From the NCBI GenBank assembly GCA_964059195.1, contig CAXKWD010000002.1, positions 148,445,042-148,509,041 on the forward strand: a stretch of DNA of 64,000 nucleotides, in the 5' to 3' direction. This DNA comes from Ectobius pallidus. Lineage: Eukaryota; Arthropoda; Insecta; Blattodea; Ectobiidae. Position numbers and translations under genes: made by a program. The notes beneath the pieces were generated by a model. The model was not told the DNA's origin, made no database searches, and worked only from the letters and a program-made list of their open reading frames with translations. This document shows positions 11,364 through 21,049 of the stretch, piece after piece. Position 1 is the stretch's first letter, and every line of letters begins with the position of its first letter.

Positions 11364-12286
11364 TGTTAGGTTATGATCTGGTTCGAGAGGAACAAATGTT
11401 TGGGATCACTAGGTGAAAATTAGGTTAAAAATAAAATAAGGAATCTAGCCTCTGGAACTAGGGTTGGAGGACCAATTACGTTATCGTAATTAAAATGGGT
11501 TGACCAAAAAGGTTAGAGAGCAGTAGACAATAATAGGAACTGGAATACAGGGATCCACGAATATTATCTGAAATGCAATTTATAACATGTCATAAAAAAC
11601 AATGCAACTTTATTATCACACGATGCACTAATAGATATAAATGAAATATATGCTTGAAAACAATGAATATAGTGATTAATAAACTGAAATATACACTATG
11701 CAGAAATGGTGGGAAATATAGCACGTTGCTGAAAATATCTGTAATTACATCAGATATTAAATTATATATTGAAACACTTGAAATCGTTGATATAGTAAGT
11801 TGATTTGTGTTAAGTAATCATAATATCAATATTAAGTGTAATTTGCACTAGGATATGTTGGTGCACTGTGAACAGTGGATTACACAATGGCACTCAAGCT
11901 TAACAGAACGTAACACACTGATATGTTAGCTGTAATGATTGTAACACTGTGGTAATTGCTGATTAACAAATTACGAATGTAACACAAAACTTGATAATTT
12001 GTAGTTTTGTAGAAATTCAGGGTTTTAAGAGCACTTGAACTTGGCGTTGCAAACTTACTTGAAAACCGCGCGAATATGGATCGTAGCTGCACACGTCTGG
12101 ACTGTATGCAGGCTGGTAAAGAACTGACCTGAAGCGACGCCGAGGGCCATGCACGAGGCATGAAATCTGCACCTGTCGCTATTGCATCAGATAGTGAAAC
12201 TGGTTAGAATTGCTGATTCAGGCGCAGGAGAAATAGAGCGGTCATTTAAACAGAAAACACCACAATACATGTTGCTTGCACAAACA
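11364..12286. mobile_element. probable solo LTR
   Basis: A 923-bp insertion into the RTE begins TGTTAGG and ends CAAACA, the TG...CA form of an LTR. It is flanked by CCAGG and ACAGG, an imperfect 5-bp duplication. There is no coding sequence or primer-binding site, as expected for a recombined solo LTR. The boundary is supported because the RTE frame resumes on the right side. The superfamily (BEL or Gypsy) is not determinable. Confidence 0.5.
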
Positions 12287-12421
12287 ACAGGATTATGTAT
12301 TCAGATGGTATGACCACATAAAAGGAATGACAAAAGACAGAATCCCTAAAATACTATACAACTACAAACCAAGAGGAAGACGAGATGTTGGAAGACCCAG
12401 AAGACGTTGGATAGACCTGTT
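12287..12421 (+). pseudogene. RTE C-terminal basic block and stop
   Basis: It encodes FRWYDHIKGMTKDRIPKILY, then a GRRDVGRPRRRWIDLF block followed by TAA. This R-W-x-GH-like and GRPR-x-RW motif is the usual C-terminus of RTE ORF2 proteins. The element appears to end at the stop codon itself. Confidence 0.75.
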
Positions 12422-12429
12422 TTAATTCA

Positions 12430-12575
12430 ACACTAATAAATATTCTTACTATTGAGACGGAACAGGCCTGTAGGAATTCCAACTATTCCTGGCGCTTTTC
12501 CTGCTTTCATGTTTTTCACTACTTTTCTCATCTCATCCATAGTGAAAACTTCCACACTGCAACTACGACATTTGG
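12430..12575 (-). pseudogene. LINE RT fragment fused to Penelope sequence
   Basis: The minus strand encodes FTMDEMRKVVKNMKAGKAPG followed by IVGIPTGLFR, the KAPG(P)DGI entry block of a LINE RT. It is directly fused, in one open frame, to Penelope RT sequence on its N-terminal side. This is a chimeric junction of two dead elements rather than a real protein. Confidence 0.55.
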
Positions 12576-13390
12576 AGGATACTAAAACATCATCATCCTC
12601 AATGCCATTCTCTTTGATTTTTTCTACTAATTCTAATGAATTTTGTATGCCTAAAGATTCAAATTTCTCAAATTCTTGAAACTTTTCCACTAACCATTTT
12701 GCAAGTTTATATGTTGGAGCATCAATATTATTGATAATTGGGAGCATGCTGTCATCATTTTTGTGGAATTTATGTAGGTAGTACAGTTTTGGTAATTTGG
12801 GATTGTGCACTATTCATTTTATTTTTACTTAATTTGGAATAACACTACTCTCTTTTATTGTCTTTAGGGTTAATTTACATCTGTGAAATTTGTCAAAGGA
12901 TCTTGATTACCGGTAATTTCTCATATTGTGGATTCTGTGAAAGTTTGTTCTGTGTATTTAAGCATCCTGATCCATGATTAAGGTTTTGTCGCCTTTGTCA
13001 GCTTTCAAATAATACACGGATTTCTGGTTCAATTCCCTGATTTTAAGTTTTAAATCTGTAGTTCTATGATTAGGTTTTTGAGGGATTTGCTCTAAAATTT
13101 TAACACATTTTGATTGTGCAACAATTTTGTCATTGTTTTCCCTTAACCTGTTTGAGGCCATTCAACATCCGCTATGTAATCATCCAAGTTGTTCGAATTA
13201 TTCACAACACAAGTTTTCATCCCTTTGTTCAAAAACTCATTCTTCTTGTTTGAAAGATTGTGTGGACATTAACTACATTTTTAACAAATTCAAAGTCCAT
13301 AAACTTTCCACCGGTCATAAATATAAAAATACTGTACAAACAGACTAAAACTTTTAACAGCGGTGGATAACTCAAACACTCACAAGCAAC

Positions 13391-13421
13391 GTTTCAACTA
13401 GATCCTTCTAGTCTTCCTCAG
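13391..13421 (-). ncRNA. hammerhead-like motif, left PLE arm
   Basis: Inverted copy of the motif at 14732-14762 with the same stem and loop, on the minus strand. It would be transcribed in the opposite direction, so both ends of the insertion carry the motif pointing outward. Confidence 0.45.
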
Positions 13422-13436
13422 GCACTGGTTGGCAGA

Positions 13437-13929
13437 TCAGCTGGGTTGAGTGTTGCAACCCCCCTCTACGTCACCATCATCATCGGTGGGGAGTGGGTGG
13501 GTAAATTCACAAAGAGGACGCTCAGATGCATGAAGAAACATGGTGTTACGTTGGAATCTCTTAATCCATTCAGTAGGAATTGCAAAGTCAGATTCGGGGC
13601 ATTTTTTAATAATCTGCCAACTAATTTTAGGGGGAACATTGTCCTGAACCATTCTACGAATTACACTAATCCATTCGTCTCCCAGGTCACCCTCGTAGTT
13701 ATTAACACATTTGTCCTGATTACTGGCAATATGAACTGCTTCACAAATCTTTCTTTTAATTAAGTCCCTTTCAACTTTCACCACTTCCAAATCTTTAATG
13801 CTGTGCTTTAAGGAAACCATATGTTGACTTAATCCAGTGTTGGTCTTCAAATTACGAATATCCCTAACATGCTCCTGGAGCCTGATTTTAAAAGCTCTCC
13901 CAGTTTCGCCATAATATACCCCATCACAT
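13437..13929 (-). pseudogene. mirror copy of the Penelope endonuclease C-terminus
   Basis: This minus-strand frame repeats the last 137 residues of the ORF at 14087-14716 with a single amino-acid difference (His to Arg near the end) and begins abruptly inside the GIY-YIG domain at the edge of the inverted arm. It is not an independent gene. Confidence 0.8.
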
Positions 13930-14086
13930 AATTAGGCTTGCAAAAATTAATGGGTACACTGGGAAGTTTATTGAAAGGATTTGGAGAAAAGCGGGTGTTG
14001 AGCAGACAAGTAAAAAAGAAAAAAAACCCACAGACAAATATGTAAGTGTTACTTATAAACCAGGTGTCAGCCAGAATGTTGGCAAA

Positions 14087-14716
14087 GTGCTATGTAAATA
14101 TGGTTTAAAACCTGCTTTTAAAGTAGGGAGTACTTTGGAGAATATTTTCTCACAACATAAAAAAGTTGGTTGCAAAATAAACCTTCTTGACGCCCCAGGG
14201 GTTTACTCTGTTCTTTGTGATGACTGTGATGGGGTATATTATGGCGAAACTGGGAGAGCTTTTAAAATCAGGCTCCAGGAGCATGTTAGGGATATTCGTA
14301 ATTTGAAGACCAACACTGGATTAAGTCAACATATGGTTTCCTTAAAGCACAGCATTAAAGATTTGGAAGTGGTGAAAGTTGAAAGGGACTTAATTAAAAG
14401 AAAGATTTGTGAAGCAGTTCATATTGCCAGTAATCAGGACAAATGTGTTAATAACTACGAGGGTGACCTGGGAGACGAATGGATTAGTGTAATTCGTAGA
14501 ATGGTTCAGGACAATGTTCCCCCTAAAATTAGTTGGCAGATTATTAAAAAGTGCCCCGAATCTGACTTTGCAATTCCTACTGAATGGATTAAGAGATTCC
14601 AACGTAACACCATGTTTCTTCATGCATCTGAGCATCCTCTTTGTGAATTTACCCACCCACTCCCCACCGATGATGATGGTGACGTAGAGGGGGGTTGCAA
14701 CACTCAACCCAGCTGA
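14087..14716 (+). CDS. Penelope GIY-YIG endonuclease ORF fragment
   Basis: A 209-residue open frame encoding the C-terminal part of a Penelope-like polyprotein. The segment YSVLCDDCDGVYYGETGRAF holds a Cys pair and the GIY-YIG-type core GVYYGETGR (residues about 49-57), followed by the Arg and QEH residues usual for this nuclease. GIY-YIG domains nick target DNA for PLE insertion (family knowledge). The frame is open upstream of Met (GVSQNVGKVLCKYGLKPAF continues), so this is the 3' end of a longer protein whose RT is missing. The reading frame is intact to its stop. Confidence 0.75.
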   Translation: MLCKYGLKPAFKVGSTLENIFSQHKKVGCKINLLDAPGVYSVLCDDCDGVYYGETGRAFKIRLQEHVRDIRNLKTNTGLSQHMVSLKHSIKDLEVVKVERDLIKRKICEAVHIASNQDKCVNNYEGDLGDEWISVIRRMVQDNVPPKISWQIIKKCPESDFAIPTEWIKRFQRNTMFLHASEHPLCEFTHPLPTDDDGDVEGGCNTQPS

Positions 14717-14731
14717 TCTGCCAACCAGTGC

Positions 14732-14762
14732 CTGAGGAAGACTAGAAGGATCTAGTTGAAAC
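14732..14762 (+). ncRNA. hammerhead-like motif, right PLE arm
   Basis: CTGAGGA, a perfect ACTAGA/TCTAGT stem with a four-base AGGA loop, then TGAAAC: the conserved CUGANGA-stem II-GAAA part of a hammerhead fold. The mirrored copy on the minus strand is at 13391-13421. Stem I/III pairing is not evident by eye. Confidence 0.45.
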
Positions 14763-15416
14763 GTTGCTTGTGAGTGTTTGAGTTATCCACCGCTGTTAAA
14801 AGTTTTAGTCTGTTTGTACAGTATTTTTATATTAACTACATTGTTTGGTGTTGAATCTGGATTTCCAACTTCCTTTGTCATTAACCCTGAATTAGGCCTA
14901 TCGCCATCATTTTTGTGTTTGGAGCGTAAGTTTTCAGCTTTCTTTTTGAGTCTTTGTTTCTTGTTTAGCATGATAAACCTCAATTTGCTATATAGGTTAG
15001 ATTTGAAATTTTCCCAAACTAAATTGCCAAGGTTCCTCTGTAATTTCAAATGCAGCTTGTATAGTTCCAAATCCATTTTCTCTAGTGTGGCATAATGTTT
15101 AGATCTTTCTAAGGTTAAAGCTTTCTTTTCCAAAATTGTTTGATACTTACTATATCATTAAGTTTTACAACTCTTCTGAGGAAAATGGGTTCTTTCATGC
15201 ACACATTCAGGAAAGTGATATCTGCAGAAGCATGTCTCCTTTTGATGTGTAGTTTAATGAATGCTTTGATATCTTGTAGTCGTAAAATTTAGTGTTGAAA
15301 AATTGGAAATTGTTTCCTACCTCCATCACCGCCTTGTTTCGGTACTTATATTTGGATACGCGTCTATTCCAGTCTGACCTCCACTTCAATGGTTAGTGCA
15401 CCATATGATGTAATTA

Positions 15417-15690
15417 AACAATAAACACAGGAAGTGATATTCCCCCGTTGGTGACATCATCAAAATGACGAACAGAAAGAAAGATGGTGCCACAACACAG
15501 ATGGGAACTTCTAGCCACCTCCCTTCGGATACCAGTCGACCAACAGCCGATGATGAGGATGAGTTGTTTCCTCGAAACTAGTCCATGAAAAAATGTGATG
15601 TAAATAGAGCTAAAAGTGTTTATAAGTTGACCATCAACTCTCAAGATTCAATAGTTTCACTGTTTATATCACTTCCTGTGTTTATCGTTT
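15417..15690. repeat. small foldback, possible Penelope end
   Basis: AACAATAAACACAGGAAGTG near 15417 recurs inverted at about 15664-15690. The interior contains GATGAGGATGAG...CTCGAAAC, resembling the CTGATGA/GAAAC arrangement of the other Penelope ends. No protein. The identity as a PLE end is a guess from these motifs. Confidence 0.45.
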
Positions 15691-16847
15691 GATAAGCTGT
15701 GTCCAGTGGCAACTTGTGGAGAGGCAAGCAGCTTCATTTATGTTTATAATAAATGATTTTCTTTTTCTCATGCTTGAAATAATTTATTTTAAGAAACAAT
15801 TTGTATTGAGTTATATATGAAATTGATATTTATGTTGCTTTTTTCTTATTATTATTTATTGGTATGCTTTGTTCGTTATGGCACTCTCGCCTGTCAGGAA
15901 AGCTGAAAGATATTGTTTTATGTGACTAAAATATTTAGATTCAGTTGAAGGAATACTGGGCTAACAGGAAACTGAAGAATCCTTTGTATAAAATTATTTG
16001 ACTAAAGTGGTCCAATGAAGACCAAAAAATTGTAATAAAAATGAACAATAAAAAAATTAGATTCAGTACAAAGTATTTTGAGATTCTAAAATTTTTTGAA
16101 GTACATTTCTATGGGTGTGGTTACACTTGCAACTACATATTGATCAATTATCATTTTAATTATCCCAAGGTTGTTTCAGAATTATGAAGGATGTGAAAAA
16201 CATAAGAACATTTATTAGCTGATTAAGAAAAAGAATCAGTGCTTTTTAGTACATGCTCCGCAAAACACCTGCTTGTCAGACTGTTAACATGGAGAAAAGT
16301 AGCACTTACCAACCTAGGCTGGTAAATTAATTTTTACCGTACTAGGCCAGTAAAGTCGTCCTGGCAACTGAAAAATTCAGATGGCAGTGACCATCATACC
16401 AACCATAACAGGTTTTGAAACAAAATACTTGACCATGAAACAACAAATATAAGGCAACATTGTTTATTTACATTAATCAGAAACTTCACCAGGTATTTTT
16501 TTTTTTTTTACAAAACACTTAATATAACAAGAAATATAGGCTTAAGACAAAATAGCTCATTTATTCATAAGAAACCCGCACTGCCACCTTCCCTACATCC
16601 ACATTTCGTATTGATTCTTAGCATAGGATTCATGCGGCTATGAGAATATGACATTAACAAGTGGCTGACTGTGGCTTTTATAATTAATTCTACGGTTTTT
16701 AGGTAGATTTCGAAGAAAAATCTACCTATTGCAATGGATACCATGTCATGACTTTTGAAAAATTATTTCATATCTTTACGTTTCATGCCTCCCTAAGTAC
16801 GAAACCACCGCCTGTTAAAAAAAAAAAATTGTTATATTTATAATGTA

Positions 16848-16878
<31 letters not shown>

Positions 16879-17224
16879 CTTTACACGCTAGCGGCCGTAA
16901 TTTTGAAGATATTTGAACCAAATTTTATTACATTATTTCTAGGCCCAATAGTTCGGACAAGTTCGTTAATGAGCAAAATTGGCCCAAGGGGGTGGTCGGG
17001 GGAGGGGGTTGAAATTTTAAAACATTTATATCTCTGCCCCTATGAAGTATAGAGGGAAACTTTGTTTGAATAAATTAGAGTACTCCCTATGGAGTCCACA
17101 GTGACACCAACGATTTGGGGGTTTTGGGGGTACGAGTGGGGGGATGGAAATTCGAAATTTTTTAAACTACATCTTGTGGGGTATCGTTGAAAAGCTCTTG
17201 ATAGTACTCTACAAATCAATAACT
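15691..17224. other. intronic sequence, nothing recognised
   Basis: AT-rich sequence without family-like frames. A perfect short hairpin (TAGGTAGATTT / AAATCTACCTA) lies at about 16699-16730, and a (TA)n tract at 16850-16880. G-runs near 16985-17005 and 17116-17150 are unremarkable. Confidence 0.5.
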
Positions 17225-17332
17225 AGTTTCTTGATGATATGATATGATATGATATATCTGAGGTGGTCTCCAGGTCCCAAACACTTCGACCTTACGGTCC
17301 ATTGTGCCTACCTCTTACAGCATTGATTGGAG

Positions 17333-20300
17333 TCAATCAAATAGTCCGGTGCCTTTAACCAGACTAATAAGCTGCCTCACAATCCTATCTGATGCTGATA
17401 TCTGCTGGATTTCGGGAGTTCCAAAAATTTGGACCCTTCTCCTGCAGAGAGTTTCACAGTCGTGTATAACATGCCAGGCAGTTTCCTCTGCAAGGCCACA
17501 AAGTCTGCATTCAATACTGCCTGTGTGAATGCCCATCTTATGCATGTGTTTCTTCAGTGTACAGTGTCCTGTAAGTAGTCCTATCACAGTCCTCAGGTCG
17601 GATTTTTTCAGTCCTAATACCTGAGCTGCTATATTCCTGGAGGGTTTTTTAAAACATCCCTTACAGTGTTTTGCTTTTGGGTATGAGTTCCACAACTTGG
17701 TGTGCTCCTTAGTTATCCATGATTCCACTGCAGTGCGAATTAGTTTACATGATATTCCACTAAATGGTTCTGGGCCTATAAACGCTTCTGCTGCCGCTGC
17801 CCTCGCCAGACCATCTGCTCTCTCATTGCCAGGTATACCCTTGTGACCTGGCACCCAGAAGAGTTTTACTTCATTCCGTTTCGCCAACTCAACAAGGTCT
17901 CTATGACAATCCCTGATTAATTGAGATCTAAAGGTACAAGACATAAGGGCCTTCAACACTGCCTGGCTGTCCGTGAAAATTGAGATCCTTTGAGCTATGT
18001 ATTTTCTCCTCAGATTCTCACGGACACAGGCATGTAGTGCATAAGTTTCTGCCTGGAACACAGTCATATGTTTACCCATAGGAAAGCTTAAGTCTTTCCT
18101 GGGTTTACAGCCATATATACCAGCTCCAGTCCCTACTTCAGTTTTGGAGCCATCTGTATACCATGTTAGTTGCTCCGGTCCTGAAGTTGTTACGATGTTA
18201 TTTGTCTTCCATTCTTCTCTACTGTCAATGGTGATCTGGAATGGTTTTTCAAAATGGTATTCAGGAAGAGAGTAGTCTGAAATCATTTTGCCTACCTCTC
18301 CTATATTAACCATTTTATTGATTTTGGAATGCCCCAAATTTATATAAGGGTTGTTCCAGCAATCACTCGCAGCCATTCTGTACGATGCCATCCTTGCCTC
18401 CCCCTGGATAAATATATCCAGAGGCGGAAGGTTGAGGATGACATCCAGTGCTGCAGTCGGGGTACTTGAAATAGCCCCTGTTGTAATTAATCCTGCTAGT
18501 CTTTGTATCCTTGCTAATTTTTTGGTGTACGTTACTTGCTTAACTTTTGGCCACCAAACAATAGCACCATAGGTTAACCTAGGCCTAATCACTGCTGTAT
18601 ATAGCCAATGTGTGATCTTGGGTTTCAGACCCCAGTTTTTCCCACAAGCCCTTATGACAATCATTAGGGAAATTTTGGCTTTGTTTACAATTTTTTCCAC
18701 ATGCTTGTTCCAGGTTAGCTTAGGTTCTAATGTTATCCCTAGATATTTAACCTGGTCAGAAAGTGTAAGTCTTTCTCCAAAGAAACTTGGAGGTTTTATA
18801 CTCCTTAAGTTTGTTTTGAGAGTAAAAGGTATGAGAACAGTTTTCTCAGGATTCACTTTTAAATTTTTACCTGCGCACCATTTTTCTATTCTGTGTAAGG
18901 CAGTCTGCATTACCTCAGCAACCACACTAGGGAATTTGCCTCTAATTAAAACCACTATATCATCAGCATATCCCTGTGTATAGTACCCCTCACCGTTGAG
19001 TTCTATCAATAGTTCATCTATGACTAAGCTCCACAACAGGGGGGATAATACCCCTCCCTGTGGGCACCCAGATGCTACACCCTTAGCCATATTCACCCCC
19101 AACAGTGAGGTTTTAATTATTCGCATATTCAGCACAGAGTTAACCCAATTACAAATTGTGGGATTTACATCTTTTGCTGTCAATGCCTTAATCATGGATT
19201 CGAAAGAGGTATTACTAAAAGCTCCTTCAATATCCAGGAAGGCACCAAGGGCTATTTCTTTTCCCTCTAGTGTTGCTTCAATTCTGCTTACAAGTTGATG
19301 GAGTGCTACCTCACATGATCTTCCTGGCCGATATGCAAACTGGTTTTGGTGCAGGGATTTAGCTCTCAAACACCTGTCCCTAATATGCCTATCGACCAGT
19401 CTCTCCATCGTTTTTAACAGAAAAGACATCAGACTTATAGGTCTGAACGCTTTTGCCTTGTCGTAATCTACTCGACCTGGTTTCGGAATATATACTACTC
19501 TCACTTCTCTCCAGGTTTTAGGAATATAGTTAAATGCTATACTCGCCCTGAAGAGTCTGATCAGGATGGGTACAAGTGTTTCCATTCCTTTCTGCAGTAA
19601 GATAGGATATATGCCATCTGGGCCTGGAGATTTATATGGTTGAAACGTATTAATAGCCCAGTAAACCTTCTCATACGTTATCACCTCCCTGGCTATCCGC
19701 CAACATTCTTCATCAGGTCTACTAGAGACCCTAGATAAAGTGGGGTTTAACAAGTCCCCTGAAGACAGAGTCACCCCAGGGAAATGTTCTGAGTATAGGA
19801 CTTCCAGAGTTTCCTCCGGTGTTTTTGTATATTCTCCATTAAGCTTTCTAATAGTTCCTAATGGATTTATAGGATCCTTAGCCATTATCTTATGGAGTTT
19901 AGCACTGTCAGAGGTCTCATGTATCTCCTCACAGTATTTCCTCCAAGAAGATTCCTTGACTCTTCGGATCTCTTTCTTATATTGAGTGAGTGCCTGATGA
20001 TAGACATCCCACTCGCCATAAGTTTTTGCTCTATTAAAGAGTTTCCTTACTGTCCTCCTTCTCCTTTCTAGGTCCTTATTCCACCAAGATGATCTATTGT
20101 GTTTTGCCCTAGAGATCTCTGGACAGTTGTTTTCATAAGAGGAGATTATGTAGCTTTGAACTGTATTTGCTACCTCCTCTAATTGTTTTATACAAGATAC
20201 TCTTGTATTGATATTACCTAGTTGTTTTAGGTCTTCTTTATATAGTTCCCATTGTGTTTTCCTAGGATTACGATAGTTTACCTCTGCCTCACTTTTCCAA

Positions 20301-21049
20301 CTGAGACTAAAGTCAATCTGCTTATGATCTGAGAGAGAAACCTCATCAGATACATGCCATCCTTTGATTGCATTAAATACATTTAATGTACTAATGGTTA
20401 TGTCAATTACCTCCTCTCTGTTTCTTGTCATAAAAGTGGGGACAGAGCCCTTATTCACTATAAAAAGATTATGTGAAACAAGAAATTCAAAAAGGTACTC
20501 ACCTCTATTGTTGGTATTTGAACTTCCCCAAGCTATATGGTGAGCGTTAGCGTCGCAACCCAATATGAGGTCTTCATTATCCCTCATGGTGTACAGGACC
20601 AAACGTTTAACCTCCTCTGAAGGTCTGTCCTCAGGTTCATATGGTAGGTATACGGATCCCAAGATGAGATCCTTAGACCCTTGACCACATTGCCTAAGTC
20701 GTACTACAGTTGTATCTCTAGAACAGAAATCATGCAGCGGTAAAAATAAAATATTTTTGCGCAAATATATACATGTTCTAGGTCTTTCATTTGGTACATA
20801 TTTATATACTATCTTACCTTCTGTTGTATTTAGCCCTGCAACTCTGCCCTTGATGTCCCAGGGTTCTTGAATTAGGGCTAAATCTATCTGCTCTGCTTCA
20901 AGTCTTCTTCTCAGTACTGCAGAGCTGTCCCGGGCACGGTGCAGGTTTATTTGAACGACCTTTAGTTGTATCCCGGAGGTTTTGAAAGAGTCTTGAAGGA
21001 TACCCGTCCAGTGCCGAGGTATGCCTTGAATTGCATTGCCTTCAAGCTC
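17333..21049 (-). CDS. ORF2: endonuclease-RT-RNase H polyprotein
   Basis: An open frame of 1238 codons. The start is uncertain because no ATG precedes the endonuclease, which begins VVQINLHRA near 20945. Numbered from the TTG at 20764: endonuclease block ILGCDANAHHIAWGS (about 67-81) and SLSDHKQ (143-149); RT block A GAFLDIEGAF (507-516), block B SGCPQGGVLSPLLWSL (565-580), catalytic YADD (599-602); RNase H residues D871, E906, D932 and D984 in WYTDGS, QAETYAL, FTDSQ and ERADGLA; terminal Cys-Cys-His-Cys block CRLCGLAEETAWHVIHDC. It nicks target DNA and reverse transcribes element RNA. The frame overlaps the end of ORF1 in the -1 phase. Confidence 0.92.
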   Translation of the reverse strand, partial: ELEGNAIQGIPRHWTGILQDSFKTSGIQLKVVQINLHRARDSSAVLRRRLEAEQIDLALIQEPWDIKGRVAGLNTTEGKIVYKYVPNERPRTCIYLRKNILFLPLHDFCSRDTTVVRLRQCGQGSKDLILGSVYLPYEPEDRPSEEVKRLVLYTMRDNEDLILGCDANAHHIAWGSSNTNNRGEYLFEFLVSHNLFIVNKGSVPTFMTRNREEVIDITISTLNVFNAIKGWHVSDEVSLSDHKQIDFSLSWKSEAEVNYRNPRKTQWELYKEDLKQLGNINTRVSCIKQLEEVANTVQSYIISSYENNCPEISRAKHNRSSWWNKDLERRRRTVRKLFNRAKTYGEWDVYHQALTQYKKEIRRVKESSWRKYCEEIHETSDSAKLHKIMAKDPINPLGTIRKLNGEYTKTPEETLEVLYSEHFPGVTLSSGDLLNPTLSRVSSRPDEECWRIAREVITYEKVYWAINTFQPYKSPGPDGIYPILLQKGMETLVPILIRLFRASIAFNYIPKTWREVRVVYIPKPGRVDYDKAKAFRPISLMSFLLKTMERLVDRHIRDRCLRAKSLHQNQFAYRPGRSCEVALHQLVSRIEATLEGKEIALGAFLDIEGAFSNTSFESMIKALTAKDVNPTICNWVNSVLNMRIIKTSLLGVNMAKGVASGCPQGGVLSPLLWSLVIDELLIELNGEGYYTQGYADDIVVLIRGKFPSVVAEVMQTALHRIEKWCAGKNLKVNPEKTVLIPFTLKTNLRSIKPPSFFGERLTLSDQVKYLGITLEPKLTWNKHVEKIVNKAKISLMIVIRACGKNWGLKPKITHWLYTAVIRPRLTYGAIVWWPKVKQVTYTKKLARIQRLAGLITTGAISSTPTAALDVILNLPPLDIFIQGEARMASYRMAASDCWNNPYINLGHSKINKMVNIGEVGKMISDYSLPEYHFEKPFQITIDSREEWKTNNIVTTSGPEQLTWYTDGSKTEVGTGAGIYGCKPRKDLSFPMGKHMTVFQAETYALHACVRENLRRKYIAQRISIFTDSQAVLKALMSCTFRSQLIRDCHRDLVELAKRNEVKLFWVPGHKGIPGNERADGLARAAAAEAFIGPEPFSGISCKLIRTAVESWITKEHTKLWNSYPKAKHCKGCFKKPSRNIAAQVLGLKKSDLRTVIGLLTGHCTLKKHMHKMGIHTGSIECRLCGLAEETAWHVIHDCETLCRRRVQIFGTPEIQQISASDRIVRQLISLVKGTGLFD

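Larger units (their letters stand above)
3033..12421 (+). mobile_element. RTE-clade non-LTR retrotransposon, interrupted by four insertions
   Basis: Endonuclease, RT and the C-terminal basic block occur in order on the + strand, separated by a LINE (about 4418-8165), a Penelope foldback (9338-9581), a hAT element (9701-11054) and a solo LTR (11364-12286). Removing the last three with their duplications restores the RT reading frame. It starts near a GTCGTGGTGGAGGGG leader and ends WIDLF-stop. The 9-mer TTAATTCAA occurs at 3024-3032 and 12422-12430 and may be the target duplication. If so, there is essentially no 3' UTR, in line with the very short 3' UTRs known for RTE elements. In-frame stops show it is dead. 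Confidence 0.75.
13280..14830. mobile_element. tail-to-tail Penelope-like insertion
   Basis: Inserted in the older PLE with a 12-bp duplication ATTAACTACATT (13268-13279, 14831-14842). Two inverted arms of about 600 bp (about 13325-13929 and 14226-14830) are nearly identical; I find only two mismatches in the several hundred bases I compared. Each ends in the PLE 3' region: endonuclease C-terminus, CTGAGGA...GAAAC motif and terminal segment. The central about 300 bp is single-copy and supplies the upstream part of the endonuclease ORF on the + strand. Near-identity of the arms means the duplication is recent or homogenised. Confidence 0.82.
12576..15395 (-). mobile_element. Penelope-like element (RT part), split by another PLE
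   Basis: On the minus strand an N-terminal coiled, Lys-rich region (15133-14783) and a segment containing YYLKADKGDKTLIMDQDA (13161-12958) precede PKLPKLYYLHKFHKNDDSML and the NSLELVEKI block (12810-12580). These are the standard N-terminal and early RT motifs of Penelope-like elements. The frame shifts several times. The element is interrupted by the insertion at 13280-14830. The catalytic YxDD and later parts are missing at its 3' (left) side. Confidence 0.7.

Noticed and set aside
20955..21000. Canonical -1 ribosomal frameshift site between ORF1 and ORF2
   Set aside because: No X-XXY-YYZ heptamer with a downstream pseudoknot could be identified by eye; only the overlap itself is reported.
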